Assembly: GCA_021822605.1 (NCBI GenBank)
Contig: JAKAQL010000005.1
Coordinates: 22,063 to 86,062, forward strand
DNA length: 64,000 nucleotides
Direction: 5' to 3'
Source of the DNA: Actinomycetes bacterium
GTDB taxonomy: Bacteria > Actinomycetota > Acidimicrobiia > Acidimicrobiales > Acidimicrobiaceae
A program made the position numbers and the translations under genes. Within the stretch, counting starts at the first letter, position 1. Each line of letters opens with the position of its first letter. Positions 55,428 through 63,430 of the stretch are shown one piece after another. A model generated the notes under the pieces. That model was not told the DNA's origin and made no database searches. It saw only the letters and a list, made by a program, of their open reading frames with translations.

Positions 55428-56099
55428 GTGCAACCAGCGGTTCTCATCGTTGAGGACGATCCCTCTATCGCGGAGCTCCTGCGAGCCTACTTGGAGCGTG
55501 CCCACTTTATCCCGGTTATCGCTGCGACTGGAGAGCTAGCGCTCACCCTCTTTGACGCAGAAGTTCCCGCCGCGGTTATCCTCGACCTCAACCTTCCGGG
55601 AACTCTCGACGGCCTTGACGTCTGTCGTGCGCTCCGAGAGCACTCGGCCGTCCCCATCGTCATGCTTTCAGCCCGTGATCAGGAACTTGATCGGATATTT
55701 GGGCTAGAGATCGGTGCCGACGACTACGTCACGAAACCCTTCTCCCCTAGAGAACTCATCGCCAGGCTCAATGCGATCCTACGCCGCACCCAGGCGATTC
55801 CCCCTGCCACAGCGGTGGTCGAAGTTCTCGGCCCGATCACCTGGGATCAGCAACGCCGTACCACCACTCTGGAGGGCGTACAGATTCCCTTAACCAACCG
55901 AGAGTTCGATCTTTTAGGTTTTCTCATCACCCACCGCGGTATTGCCCTCTCGAGACGCCAGCTGCTCGATGGTGTCTGGGGACCCGAGTGGTACGGGGAC
56001 GACCGTACTGTCGATGTTCACATCCGTCAGCTACGTCGTAAGTTTGGCGAATCATTGCCGATCGCCACGGTCTGGGGGGTCGGCTATCGCTTGGCCTAG
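55428..56099 (+). CDS. OmpR/PhoB-type response regulator
   Basis: The product is 223 aa and starts with GTG. The receiver has IVEDDPS, the phosphorylated Asp in AVILDLNLPGTLDG, and the Lys in YVTKPFSPREL. The winged-helix DNA-binding domain spans about 130-223 (PLTNREFDLLGFLITHRG, RTVDVHIRQLRRKFG). It forms a two-component pair with the kinase gene that overlaps its 3' end. The target genes are unknown; the MFS exporter just upstream is one candidate. Confidence 0.93.
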   Translation: MQPAVLIVEDDPSIAELLRAYLERAHFIPVIAATGELALTLFDAEVPAAVILDLNLPGTLDGLDVCRALREHSAVPIVMLSARDQELDRIFGLEIGADDYVTKPFSPRELIARLNAILRRTQAIPPATAVVEVLGPITWDQQRRTTTLEGVQIPLTNREFDLLGFLITHRGIALSRRQLLDGVWGPEWYGDDRTVDVHIRQLRRKFGESLPIATVWGVGYRLA

Positions 56100-57546
56100 G
56101 TCAACCAGTATCCGTGCGACGGTCCGCTTTGGTCTCCTCGCTACCGCCGTCGTGACCGTTCTGATCGGTGGACTCGGGACCCTGTTGATCAGCAGAGAAG
56201 TTGCAGTCCATCAGACTCAAGCGTTTCTGCTCCGTACCGCAAGCGCGCTCGCCATCCTGTTCGAGCGCGCCAATCATCGATTTGTCCACCCATTTCTTGC
56301 CACCGCGGGGGTCGGTCGACAACACCTCATCCCGCTGAACCGATTGCATCAACCGCTCGCAGCACTGCCGCACCCTCTCACGTCTACCACAATCAACTTC
56401 GCGTCGCTCGTCTCTGGTCACTACCAGTCGGGTGTCATCGGTAATGAGGTGTTTCTTGCCTATCCGGTGACCACTCCTCCCGCCTTAACCAACTCGCCCT
56501 TCACCATCACCTCGCACTCCTTTGCGCTGATCCTGACCCACCCACTACCATCCATCGAGGGACCCGCAATTTTTGTCGTTGGCGTGGTATTGATCACCGC
56601 GATCGTCGCCGTCCTAATCTCTGATCACTACACTGCCCATATCTCGCGTACCCTCGATCGCCTCGTGACACGCTCAAGCAGAATAGCTTCTGGCCACTTT
56701 GATGAGGATATCGCGATCGATCGACCGCGCGAAGCCGAACTTGCGAACCTCGATGACGCCATCTCTTCAATGATCACCTCGCTGAAGGCCGCCAACGAGG
56801 TTGAAACCACCTACATTCTCGCGATCTCACACGATTTGCGGACACCATTGACCTCAATTCGGGGCTTCGCGGAGGCGATTATCGACGAGGCAGTGGCGTC
56901 ACCAGTGGAGGCGGCTCGGACCATCGAGCGCGAGGCCCAACGCATCGAACGGCTCATCAACGATCTCATCGCCCTCGCTCGCCTACGCGCGAGCAACTAC
57001 ACCCTAGAACCGCAACGCATCGACCTCAACACACTCCTGATCCACCTGGCCGAGGTGGTAGTGCCTCGCGCACAACGAAGCGCAATTGCGCTCACGAGCC
57101 ACCCTACGCCTCACGCCGCTCTGGTCGATGTAGACCCAGAGCGTATGCTCCAGCTGCTAGGAAATCTTCTCGACAACGCCCTTAAGTATGCTCGCCATGA
57201 GGTTCACATCCGCCTCACACCCACCCCGTCCGCGATCGAGGTATCGATCACTGACGATGGCGCTGGCCTGCCGCTCGATCTGCGCGAAAAGCTCTTTCAC
57301 AGCCAGCTAAACCCAACGCCTGGGAAAGACGGCACCGTTGGGAGTGGACTCGGTCTCCTCATCGTCGGACGCCTCGTGAGCCTCATGGGGCTTCGCATCC
57401 GGGTCGAATCGCCGATCAGCTCCGAAGGAGGGACCCAGTTTGTGATCCGCGTTCCCCGCGCAGCTACCGGGCCTCAACCGACCGGTACCCCGTCATACGA
57501 AGCCGGTCCAGCTCCAATACTCTCGCCCGAAAGCAGCTCTTGGTGA
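56044..57546 (+). CDS. Sensor histidine kinase
   Basis: The start is uncertain. A TTG at 56044 overlapping the regulator gene gives about 500 aa; no ATG or GTG fits better near the regulator stop. Domains: membrane helix FGLLATAVVTVLIGGLGTLLI, an extracytoplasmic sensor of about 120 residues, a second helix FVVGVVLITAIVAVLI, HAMP, the phosphorylated His in AISHDLRTPLTSIRGF, the N box NLLDNALKYA, and the G boxes DDGAGLP and GSGLGLLIVGRL. A Pro/Ser-rich end overlaps the convergent GGDEF/EAL gene by 73 nt. The signal sensed is unknown. Confidence 0.88.
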   Translation: MANHCRSPRSGGSAIAWPRSTSIRATVRFGLLATAVVTVLIGGLGTLLISREVAVHQTQAFLLRTASALAILFERANHRFVHPFLATAGVGRQHLIPLNRLHQPLAALPHPLTSTTINFASLVSGHYQSGVIGNEVFLAYPVTTPPALTNSPFTITSHSFALILTHPLPSIEGPAIFVVGVVLITAIVAVLISDHYTAHISRTLDRLVTRSSRIASGHFDEDIAIDRPREAELANLDDAISSMITSLKAANEVETTYILAISHDLRTPLTSIRGFAEAIIDEAVASPVEAARTIEREAQRIERLINDLIALARLRASNYTLEPQRIDLNTLLIHLAEVVVPRAQRSAIALTSHPTPHAALVDVDPERMLQLLGNLLDNALKYARHEVHIRLTPTPSAIEVSITDDGAGLPLDLREKLFHSQLNPTPGKDGTVGSGLGLLIVGRLVSLMGLRIRVESPISSEGGTQFVIRVPRAATGPQPTGTPSYEAGPAPILSPESSSW

Positions 57547-60500
57547 CGTCGGTCCAACTCCTCTACCAGGTTTTGGTACGACGAGGAGATGGCCAGCCCT
57601 TCCTGATGGAGTCTACGATGCAATACGGCAACCGATGTCTTTGTGCCAAAGGCCCGCTCCAAATACGTCGCAACCGGGCAATCTCTCCAGTCAAGAACAG
57701 CATCGCTACCGTGCCAGTGGACTTCACGCCAGACATAAGCGATCGCGCCAAGGATCGAGCTCACTGGGGTACCAAGGATCGAGCGGTCCACACGCTCGCT
57801 GAATCGATTCACCCACGGCTCGATCTCGATCGCTGGCATCGGTCGAGCGATAGCATAGCCCTGGGCATAATCGGCCCCCAGAATCTCTGCGACCTCAAGA
57901 AGCTCAAGTCGTTCGACTCCCTCGAACACGACACTGCGCCCAGCCTCGTGACCAACCTGCACCATCCCATCGACGATGGCGAGGGTGGAGAGTGGTCGAC
58001 TCCAGAGGCGCTGGATGATCGACCGATCGAGTTTGATCTGCACAAAGGGTAGATCGACGAGTCGGCCCAGGTTGGAGTAGCCCGCACCCAAGTCATCGAT
58101 GGCGAACCCAATGCCTTCCCCGGCGAGCTCCCTAACCACTTGGGTCGCCTTCTCGGTAAGGTGATCACTCTCAAGTAACTCAAGCACGAGCCATGAAAGA
58201 TCGCCGTCACAGGCTGCGCGAGCACTCTCCAACTCCTCTCGTAGATGGCGGTCCCCAAGCACATCAGCAGGTACATTGACAGAACACCCGAGCGTGACTC
58301 CACTCGCGCTCCAGTGCTGATGCCACCCTACGATGCGGGTGAGTGAGTCCTCGAAAAGTCGAATGAGTTCACGCGGTCCGAAGGCTGGCAGAAAATCGCT
58401 CGGCTGCGCAACCAGTTCGGTTCCAACATCGAGCCGGGCCAAGAGCTCTACACGCGTGACGTCGCCGGAGCTGATATCGAAGAGAGGCTGGAGATACTCC
58501 CGAAGTCCACCTTGATTGAGTGCCCTCCGATAGCGTTGCACCATTTCGCCCGTCAGGGTGTCGCTCCGAGCATGCAGACGGGTCCAGCCGACCTCAAGGG
58601 TGCGCTGTAGCCCTGGCAGAAACTCATCAGGTGTCTTGCCCTCGAACTGACTGGTGAATGCGCCATAGATCGTACACAAGCCAATGGCCTCGACCCCTAC
58701 CATTACCGGGACAATCGCCAAAGAACGAAAACCGAGCCGTGTGACGATCGAGCGCCACGGGCGATACTGCTCCGCCACCAGTGCATTACGAACCCGAACT
58801 ATCGTATTCATCTCCCAGGCATAGACCCCGTCACCAGGGCCTTCCCGTTGTGAGGGATCAAAAATAGCCTTGGCCTGACAATCCTCGCCGAGCCAATCCC
58901 TCAACGCTGGAGCAACATCACCACCGAGATAACGCAGATTTCCCTTCCCATCTGACTCCGAGAGACTAAAGACCACCCCACGTACCCCCGGCAACCGAAC
59001 GACTCCATCCAACGTCGCGTCGAGGAACAGGTCCCAGTTAGCTGTCTCCTGCACGGGCGCCCCCATGGCCCCAACTAGGTATGTTCCACGCACCTCCGCC
59101 ATCGCTTCGCGTTCACATTCAACAACCCACTCGAACCGACGCATGATCAGGTCCACCACGAGCCGACGCTCCCGACCAGCAATCCTTGGACCCACTCGGT
59201 CGTCCAAAATGGCCAATGTCACCATAGAGCTACTCAAGGAGAGTAACTCCTTTTGGGCACTCGCAATCTCGAGTTCGGCACCAGCTACCCCGAGTAGGTC
59301 CTGTAGCGAGGATGGCGTGGCCGAGGCCTCGAGTGCACCGCGAAGCAGTTGGCAGTGCAGTCGGACCCAATCAGTGTTCGCGATGTCAAGGGGAAGCGGA
59401 ACTTCTGGATCAAGGCGCTCGCGCAGTCTCATCTCGATCACGTTCACGAGCGCATCGAAAACCTCGCCATAGCGTCCAAGTATGCGACCGCTCGCCGGCG
59501 ACCACGGATCATAGTGGGACGCCTCCGAGACCTCAAGTTCAGATCGCGATAACCACCACCTGGTCTCGCCTTCATCCGCGGTCTTCACGTGATAGAGCGC
59601 TCGATCAGCCTCCCTCACAAGCTGATCGAGCATCTTCGCATCTCTTGGGTACTCAGCAATTCCCATGCTCGCCGATATGACAATCTCCAGATCGTCATCG
59701 ACCACGAAGGGAATCCCCAGTGCCCGTCCAACGGCTTCAACACACTCAGGCAAACTGGCACTTGCAAGGCAGAAGATCAGGACAAACTCATCGCCACCAA
59801 AACGGCCAACACTATGTGCCGCCTCAAGAGCACCCCGTAGACGGTTCCCGATCCCCACCAGCAGTTCATCTCCCGCCGCATGGCCCCAAGTATCGTTGAC
59901 GAGTTTGAAGTTGTCCACATCCAGGATGGCGAGAGCGAAGCCGGATTTCGACTCAGGATCACCGGCAATGATCGCCGCTGCCTTGGCCTCGATTGCTGCC
60001 CGCGAAAGTGTACCGGTCAGGGAGTCGTGTTCGAGTTGGTACTGAAGTGACTCCGTCGACTCGTGAGTATCAGTGGTATCGCGCAGCACAACGACCACAT
60101 CTCGGGCCTCGCCGTTTCCCGCTCGCGCATCGGCCGTGGCAACCGTCAACGAAGCCCAGAACGCCGGTCGATCGGATAATCGCTGCATCGACGTCTCCCA
60201 TGTCAGCCTTTGACCAACGTTCATCGCTGTTCCTCGAAGAAACCGTGATATCTCCTGGCCTACATCCTCGGCAACCAACGTGAGTAGCTGCACCAAAGTG
60301 ATATCGTCTGTCCCTTCGCCCAGCAGCGAATGCCAGGAGCCATTCGCCCACTGCAGTGAACCATCCCCTCCAAAGATAGCCACACCGACATCGATGGTAT
60401 CGACGGCGGCCGCCAGCTCATTGCGTTGAGCCATCACGTTTGCCCATTCGAGAGCGATATTGAGCACTTCGAGGTCGATCTTCTCCACCCAATCAACACC

Positions 60501-60782
60501 TGATCGGCTCGGGTTCACGATCAAAATCTCTCCACAGGTTGGCATTCCGTCACCGAAACTCCATGCATAGGCGCGTTGGTTGCCAGGTCCTCTCTGCACA
60601 GACCAAGATCCGGATCTCTTTGGGGGAGCGAGCTCACCTCCAACTTGAACCCATGATCGCATCTCGGCAGGGCTACTACCATCGCTGACGGTTCTTAGCT
60701 CGCCAACATGAGGCATCAACGTTGCAACGACCCGTTCAGCATCGGTGTATGCCCGCAGTGTCGCGCAGGCATCGACCAACAA
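57474..60782 (-). CDS. GAF-PAS-GGDEF-helical-GAF-EAL c-di-GMP protein, likely 3' part of a split gene
   Basis: The product is 1102 aa from a TTG at 60782 with AAGGA 9 nt upstream. Domains: GAF-like at 1-120, PAS at 121-240, GGDEF at 250-405 with intact GGDEF at 329-333, a helical module at about 425-530, a GAF-like part to 720, EAL at 735-985 (ELLAR, IDDLGAGYSN, IKLD, FEGVE), and a C-terminal extension ending SYQNLVEELDRRH. The layout and C-terminal extension match the protein at 14395-18363. The helical module lacks the His that could bind haem there. Sequence upstream of the TTG in this frame is still protein-like (ARTQGFGEL) up to a TGA, and the membrane sensor gene at 60716-61705 ends in the overlapping frame, so one longer protein may be split. 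Confidence 0.85.
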   Translation of the reverse strand: MLVDACATLRAYTDAERVVATLMPHVGELRTVSDGSSPAEMRSWVQVGGELAPPKRSGSWSVQRGPGNQRAYAWSFGDGMPTCGEILIVNPSRSGVDWVEKIDLEVLNIALEWANVMAQRNELAAAVDTIDVGVAIFGGDGSLQWANGSWHSLLGEGTDDITLVQLLTLVAEDVGQEISRFLRGTAMNVGQRLTWETSMQRLSDRPAFWASLTVATADARAGNGEARDVVVVLRDTTDTHESTESLQYQLEHDSLTGTLSRAAIEAKAAAIIAGDPESKSGFALAILDVDNFKLVNDTWGHAAGDELLVGIGNRLRGALEAAHSVGRFGGDEFVLIFCLASASLPECVEAVGRALGIPFVVDDDLEIVISASMGIAEYPRDAKMLDQLVREADRALYHVKTADEGETRWWLSRSELEVSEASHYDPWSPASGRILGRYGEVFDALVNVIEMRLRERLDPEVPLPLDIANTDWVRLHCQLLRGALEASATPSSLQDLLGVAGAELEIASAQKELLSLSSSMVTLAILDDRVGPRIAGRERRLVVDLIMRRFEWVVECEREAMAEVRGTYLVGAMGAPVQETANWDLFLDATLDGVVRLPGVRGVVFSLSESDGKGNLRYLGGDVAPALRDWLGEDCQAKAIFDPSQREGPGDGVYAWEMNTIVRVRNALVAEQYRPWRSIVTRLGFRSLAIVPVMVGVEAIGLCTIYGAFTSQFEGKTPDEFLPGLQRTLEVGWTRLHARSDTLTGEMVQRYRRALNQGGLREYLQPLFDISSGDVTRVELLARLDVGTELVAQPSDFLPAFGPRELIRLFEDSLTRIVGWHQHWSASGVTLGCSVNVPADVLGDRHLREELESARAACDGDLSWLVLELLESDHLTEKATQVVRELAGEGIGFAIDDLGAGYSNLGRLVDLPFVQIKLDRSIIQRLWSRPLSTLAIVDGMVQVGHEAGRSVVFEGVERLELLEVAEILGADYAQGYAIARPMPAIEIEPWVNRFSERVDRSILGTPVSSILGAIAYVWREVHWHGSDAVLDWRDCPVATYLERAFGTKTSVAVLHRRLHQEGLAISSSYQNLVEELDRRHQELLSGESIGAGPASYDGVPVG

Positions 60783-61705
60783 CTCACCAAATCCTTGTGT
60801 GCGAGCACCAGGTCCGACAGCCTCCGGCCCAACGCAGCTAATCTCGCGTTTTCATATCTCGCCACCCGCCTCGCCTTGGAAGCCAGTATCAACTCAATGC
60901 CGCCAACACCAATAGCCATCAGGAGAAGCCAAACCAACACAACTACCAGTATCGGCCGCGTCGCTGCCCGACTGATTGCACGACTCAAGGCGCCTGGGCT
61001 CATGCCAGCAACGATGGTGACACCGGGGATCGCAGGATGTGCCGTCGCGAGAGCGACATAGCCGGATGGCATAGCCCCAGTGTGCATACCGCTGACCGTG
61101 ATCGCCACTGCTGGCAAGCTTCGCTGACGAAGGTAGACAGTCTGGGTATCAGCCTTCGCGAGTGGATTGCGCAACAAGAGTTCACCGATAACGGCTCCAC
61201 AGCGTAGCCCATCGGCGTTGTACATCTGCAGTTCGACAAGCTGATGGAGGTAATCGCCCTGGGTGGTCAATCCATCGGTGGCAAGTCTGCTGGGCGAGAT
61301 CGCAAACGCACCACCTGATGGCTGATGCAGTTTTCCATAAGACCAGAGGATATGGTGATGGTTGTTGATCAACGCCAACCTATCCAATCCCCGTGACGAC
61401 TGAGCAAACCGAGTGAATATCGTACTCAATGCACCTGGGATCTCCGCGCGAGACGGTGATCGAAAGGCGACGTAACCGACAAAGCGAACATTGGCAACAA
61501 GCTCATCGAAAGTACGACTGAGCTGCGCCGAAGCATCATCTGTCACCCCCATGGCTACCGAGCTACTCCGTTCGCGCATCGTCTGTCTCGCCGAACCGTA
61601 CAACCACGAACCCGCGATCACCACAGCGACCGATACCCGTATCAACACCAAGGAATAGGCCCACTTACGCTGGAGGCGGGGCGTCTTTGGATACAAAGCT
61701 CTCAC
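60716..61705 (-). CDS. Membrane sensor module, possibly front part of the adjacent GGDEF/EAL protein
   Basis: The product is 329 aa. Helix 1 is YSLVLIRVSVAVVIAGSWLYG. An extracytoplasmic domain of about 210 residues follows, with a Cache-like layout (FDELVANVRFVGYVA..., LDRLALINNHHHILWSYG). Helix 2 is PILVVVLVWLLLMAIGVGGIELILA. Then comes a coiled coil, RLAALGRRLSDLVLAHKDLV. The last 25 residues (SCWSMPARHCGHTPML...) look out of frame. They overlap 67 nt of the GGDEF/EAL gene, whose frame continues sensibly at that point. On its own it would be a sensor without output. Confidence 0.75.
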   Translation of the reverse strand: MRALYPKTPRLQRKWAYSLVLIRVSVAVVIAGSWLYGSARQTMRERSSSVAMGVTDDASAQLSRTFDELVANVRFVGYVAFRSPSRAEIPGALSTIFTRFAQSSRGLDRLALINNHHHILWSYGKLHQPSGGAFAISPSRLATDGLTTQGDYLHQLVELQMYNADGLRCGAVIGELLLRNPLAKADTQTVYLRQRSLPAVAITVSGMHTGAMPSGYVALATAHPAIPGVTIVAGMSPGALSRAISRAATRPILVVVLVWLLLMAIGVGGIELILASKARRVARYENARLAALGRRLSDLVLAHKDLVSCWSMPARHCGHTPMLNGSLQR

Positions 61706-62097
61706 AGTCTGACCATAACCGCAGATCCTTCGCCTCGGTGGCCTTCAGTCACTCTTCCGTGATGACGAACAGTCTCAGGGTGCTGGATCACAGCAACCAA
61801 CGCTGGTTTCAAGACCGTCACTTCGTCCACGCGAACCGCCACCGTGTCCTATCGGCATCGCATCGACTTTCTTGACCTACTCACCATTTCGCAAAACTCT
61901 CACAATTCGACTCACGCGGGTTTGAACCTTGCCGATTGGTTCAGCAAGGCTAGCGTCACCAGAATCCGGATTCTGGCCAGAACCTTACTCTCCGCGGTCT
62001 TGACTTTCGGCGTATCTCACCGTAGGGTGACTGAAGAATGCGAAGCCCATACATTCGATATTGATAGTTGCGTTGGTGTCCCGTATCGTGAGTAGCT
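61706..62097. other. Intergenic region with palindrome, left edge of the acquired segment
   Basis: About 390 nt lie between the sensor start and the IS110 remnant. No gene was recognised. It holds the perfect palindrome at 61959-61976 and, just before, CCTTGC...GCAAGG (6-nt arms, 11-nt loop) at about 61927-61949. These dyads could belong to a mobile element end or to a regulator of the leftward sensor gene. Confidence 0.45.
61959..61976. repeat. Perfect 18-bp palindrome
   Basis: CCAGAATCCGGATTCTGG is self-complementary without spacer. It is located in non-coding DNA about 250 nt upstream of the sensor gene and 120 nt from the IS110 remnant. It may be a binding site for a dimeric regulator or part of a recombination site. 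Confidence 0.85.
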
Positions 62098-62385
62098 TCA
62101 CCGCTTGTTCAGCCGCTTTACCTGAGCTTCTGGATCGTTATGAGTCTCGAAGTAGTTAGCACCCAGATCCTGGTAGCGTCCGCCATTGGTGAGGAGATGC
62201 CAGACGATGTTGAGGATGGAGTTGGCGACCGCCACGGCTGCTTTGTTTGGACCTCGCCGACTGGCGATTCGCGAGTATTGAGTTGAGAAATAGGTTCCCT
62301 TCCGAGGGTACCGTGCGCCCGAGCAGCCTCTACCATCGTGCGTTTCAACCAAGGGCATCCATGTCTTGCTCCGCCTCACTTCTAC
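62098..62385 (-). pseudogene. C-terminal remnant of an IS110-family transposase, frameshifted
   Basis: The last 65 codons read KGTYFSTQYSRIASRRG, then NKAAVAVANSILNIVWHLL and YQDLGANYFETHNDPEAQVKRLNKR before the stop. This is the conserved C-terminal end of IS110-type (DEDD plus Tnp domain, Ser nucleophile) transposases. The block that should precede it, ARHGCPWLKRTMVEAARAHG, is present but in another frame, so at least one indel separates them near 62305. Further upstream the similarity breaks off after RRSKT. The catalytic N-terminal domain is absent. No functional element remains. Confidence 0.8.
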
Positions 62386-62580
62386 CCGGACATCTCTATT
62401 CAAACAGGAGGATTCACTACCAAAGACTCTGGCGTCTCCTTGGACCGGACTCTCACCGGCTAGCTGCCGTGAGCCTGTCGCCAAGTTACACCATCTGACC
62501 TCCTTGGTTGTCGTAATGTATGTCCGAGCTGCTGGACGCACTATGTCGTTTGCACAACGTGAGCTTTCCTCCCGCCTCTA
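62386..62580 (-). ncRNA. Candidate structured RNA segment beside the IS110 remnant
   Basis: On the minus strand this roughly 190-nt non-coding stretch has several complementary pairs. CGGACAT pairs with ATGTCCG over 120 nt (plus 62520-62526 with 62387-62393). CCAAG/CTTGG form a hairpin (62481-62507). CCGG-TGAGAGT-CCGG forms another at 62445-62459. The mixture of short conserved-looking loops resembles pieces of mobile-element RNAs: an IS110 bridge RNA, an IscB-type omega/HEARO RNA, or group II intron domain I. Pairing is observed; family and function are inference. Confidence 0.35.
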
Positions 62581-62678
62581 ATCTGGTCGGATTTCCTAGC
62601 TGAGAGGCGAGTTAATTCTGGCGGACATTTTCAATGACATCGCCAAACCCTGCGCACCGCTAATTGACAACACAAGCA

Positions 62679-63425
62679 CTAAAACATTGGCAACAACAGC
62701 TTGAATCCCACCCCAAAGAGTAACACGGTGTAGCCATACTTCACCCATTTTGGCTTAGCCTTTGTGGCCATCAAGCTACTGCCGATACCGCCAGCGATTA
62801 TCACGGCCAACGAGAGCACAACCAGTAGAAGCAAAGAGGCATCCATATGACCCGCCCGGCCGGCAAATCCCGACGCACTGGAGACGGTGACGACAAATGC
62901 CGACGTGGCTACCGCTGTTTTTGTCGGGTAGCCCATCCACATCAGCAGAGGGCTGATGAGCGTTCCCCCTCCGAGACCGAGCATCGCCCCAGCGAACGCA
63001 GCGAACGCTACGACTGCCACACCGATCATTCGCCGTCCCCGACTGGGCGCAAAATTTTCTGGCTCCGCTCTGTGGGCTGTAAGCAGGGTGCGGCTCGCAG
63101 CGAAGAACATCATCCCCACCAGCAAGATAATCAGCAGACGGTCCGGCACCAGGTGCGCCACGATGCTGCCCAGGGGCGCGCCGATCAGCGCCGCCAATGC
63201 CATCACCCAGCCGCCCTTCCAGTCCACCAGCTTCTTCCGCCCGTAGATGACGAGCGCGATGCCGGTTGTCAATCCATTGAGTAGAATCCCTACCGGCTGT
63301 GCGACGGTTTTTAAAGGATAACCAAACCAGATGAGAATGGGAACATGGAGCATGCCGCCTCCCATGCCCAACATGGCAAAGAGTCCCGACACCGTAAAAA
63401 TCAGGGCTGCTACTAAAAGAAGCAT
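62679..63425 (-). CDS. TSUP family permease (TauE/SafE)
   Basis: The product is 248 aa with about eight membrane segments in two related halves. Gly-rich segments LFAMLGMGGGMLHVPILIWFGYPLKTV and FAGAMLGLGGGTLISPLLMWMGYPTKTAVATSAF show the duplicated TSUP signature. Members move sulfite, sulfoacetate, taurine or other organosulfur anions. It starts 5 nt after the FmdE-domain gene stop, so the two form an operon. Base and codon use look closer to acidophilic gammaproteobacteria than to the rest of the window (impression by eye). Confidence 0.92.
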   Translation of the reverse strand: MLLLVAALIFTVSGLFAMLGMGGGMLHVPILIWFGYPLKTVAQPVGILLNGLTTGIALVIYGRKKLVDWKGGWVMALAALIGAPLGSIVAHLVPDRLLIILLVGMMFFAASRTLLTAHRAEPENFAPSRGRRMIGVAVVAFAAFAGAMLGLGGGTLISPLLMWMGYPTKTAVATSAFVVTVSSASGFAGRAGHMDASLLLLVVLSLAVIIAGGIGSSLMATKAKPKWVKYGYTVLLFGVGFKLLLPMF

Positions 63426-63430
63426 CGCAA

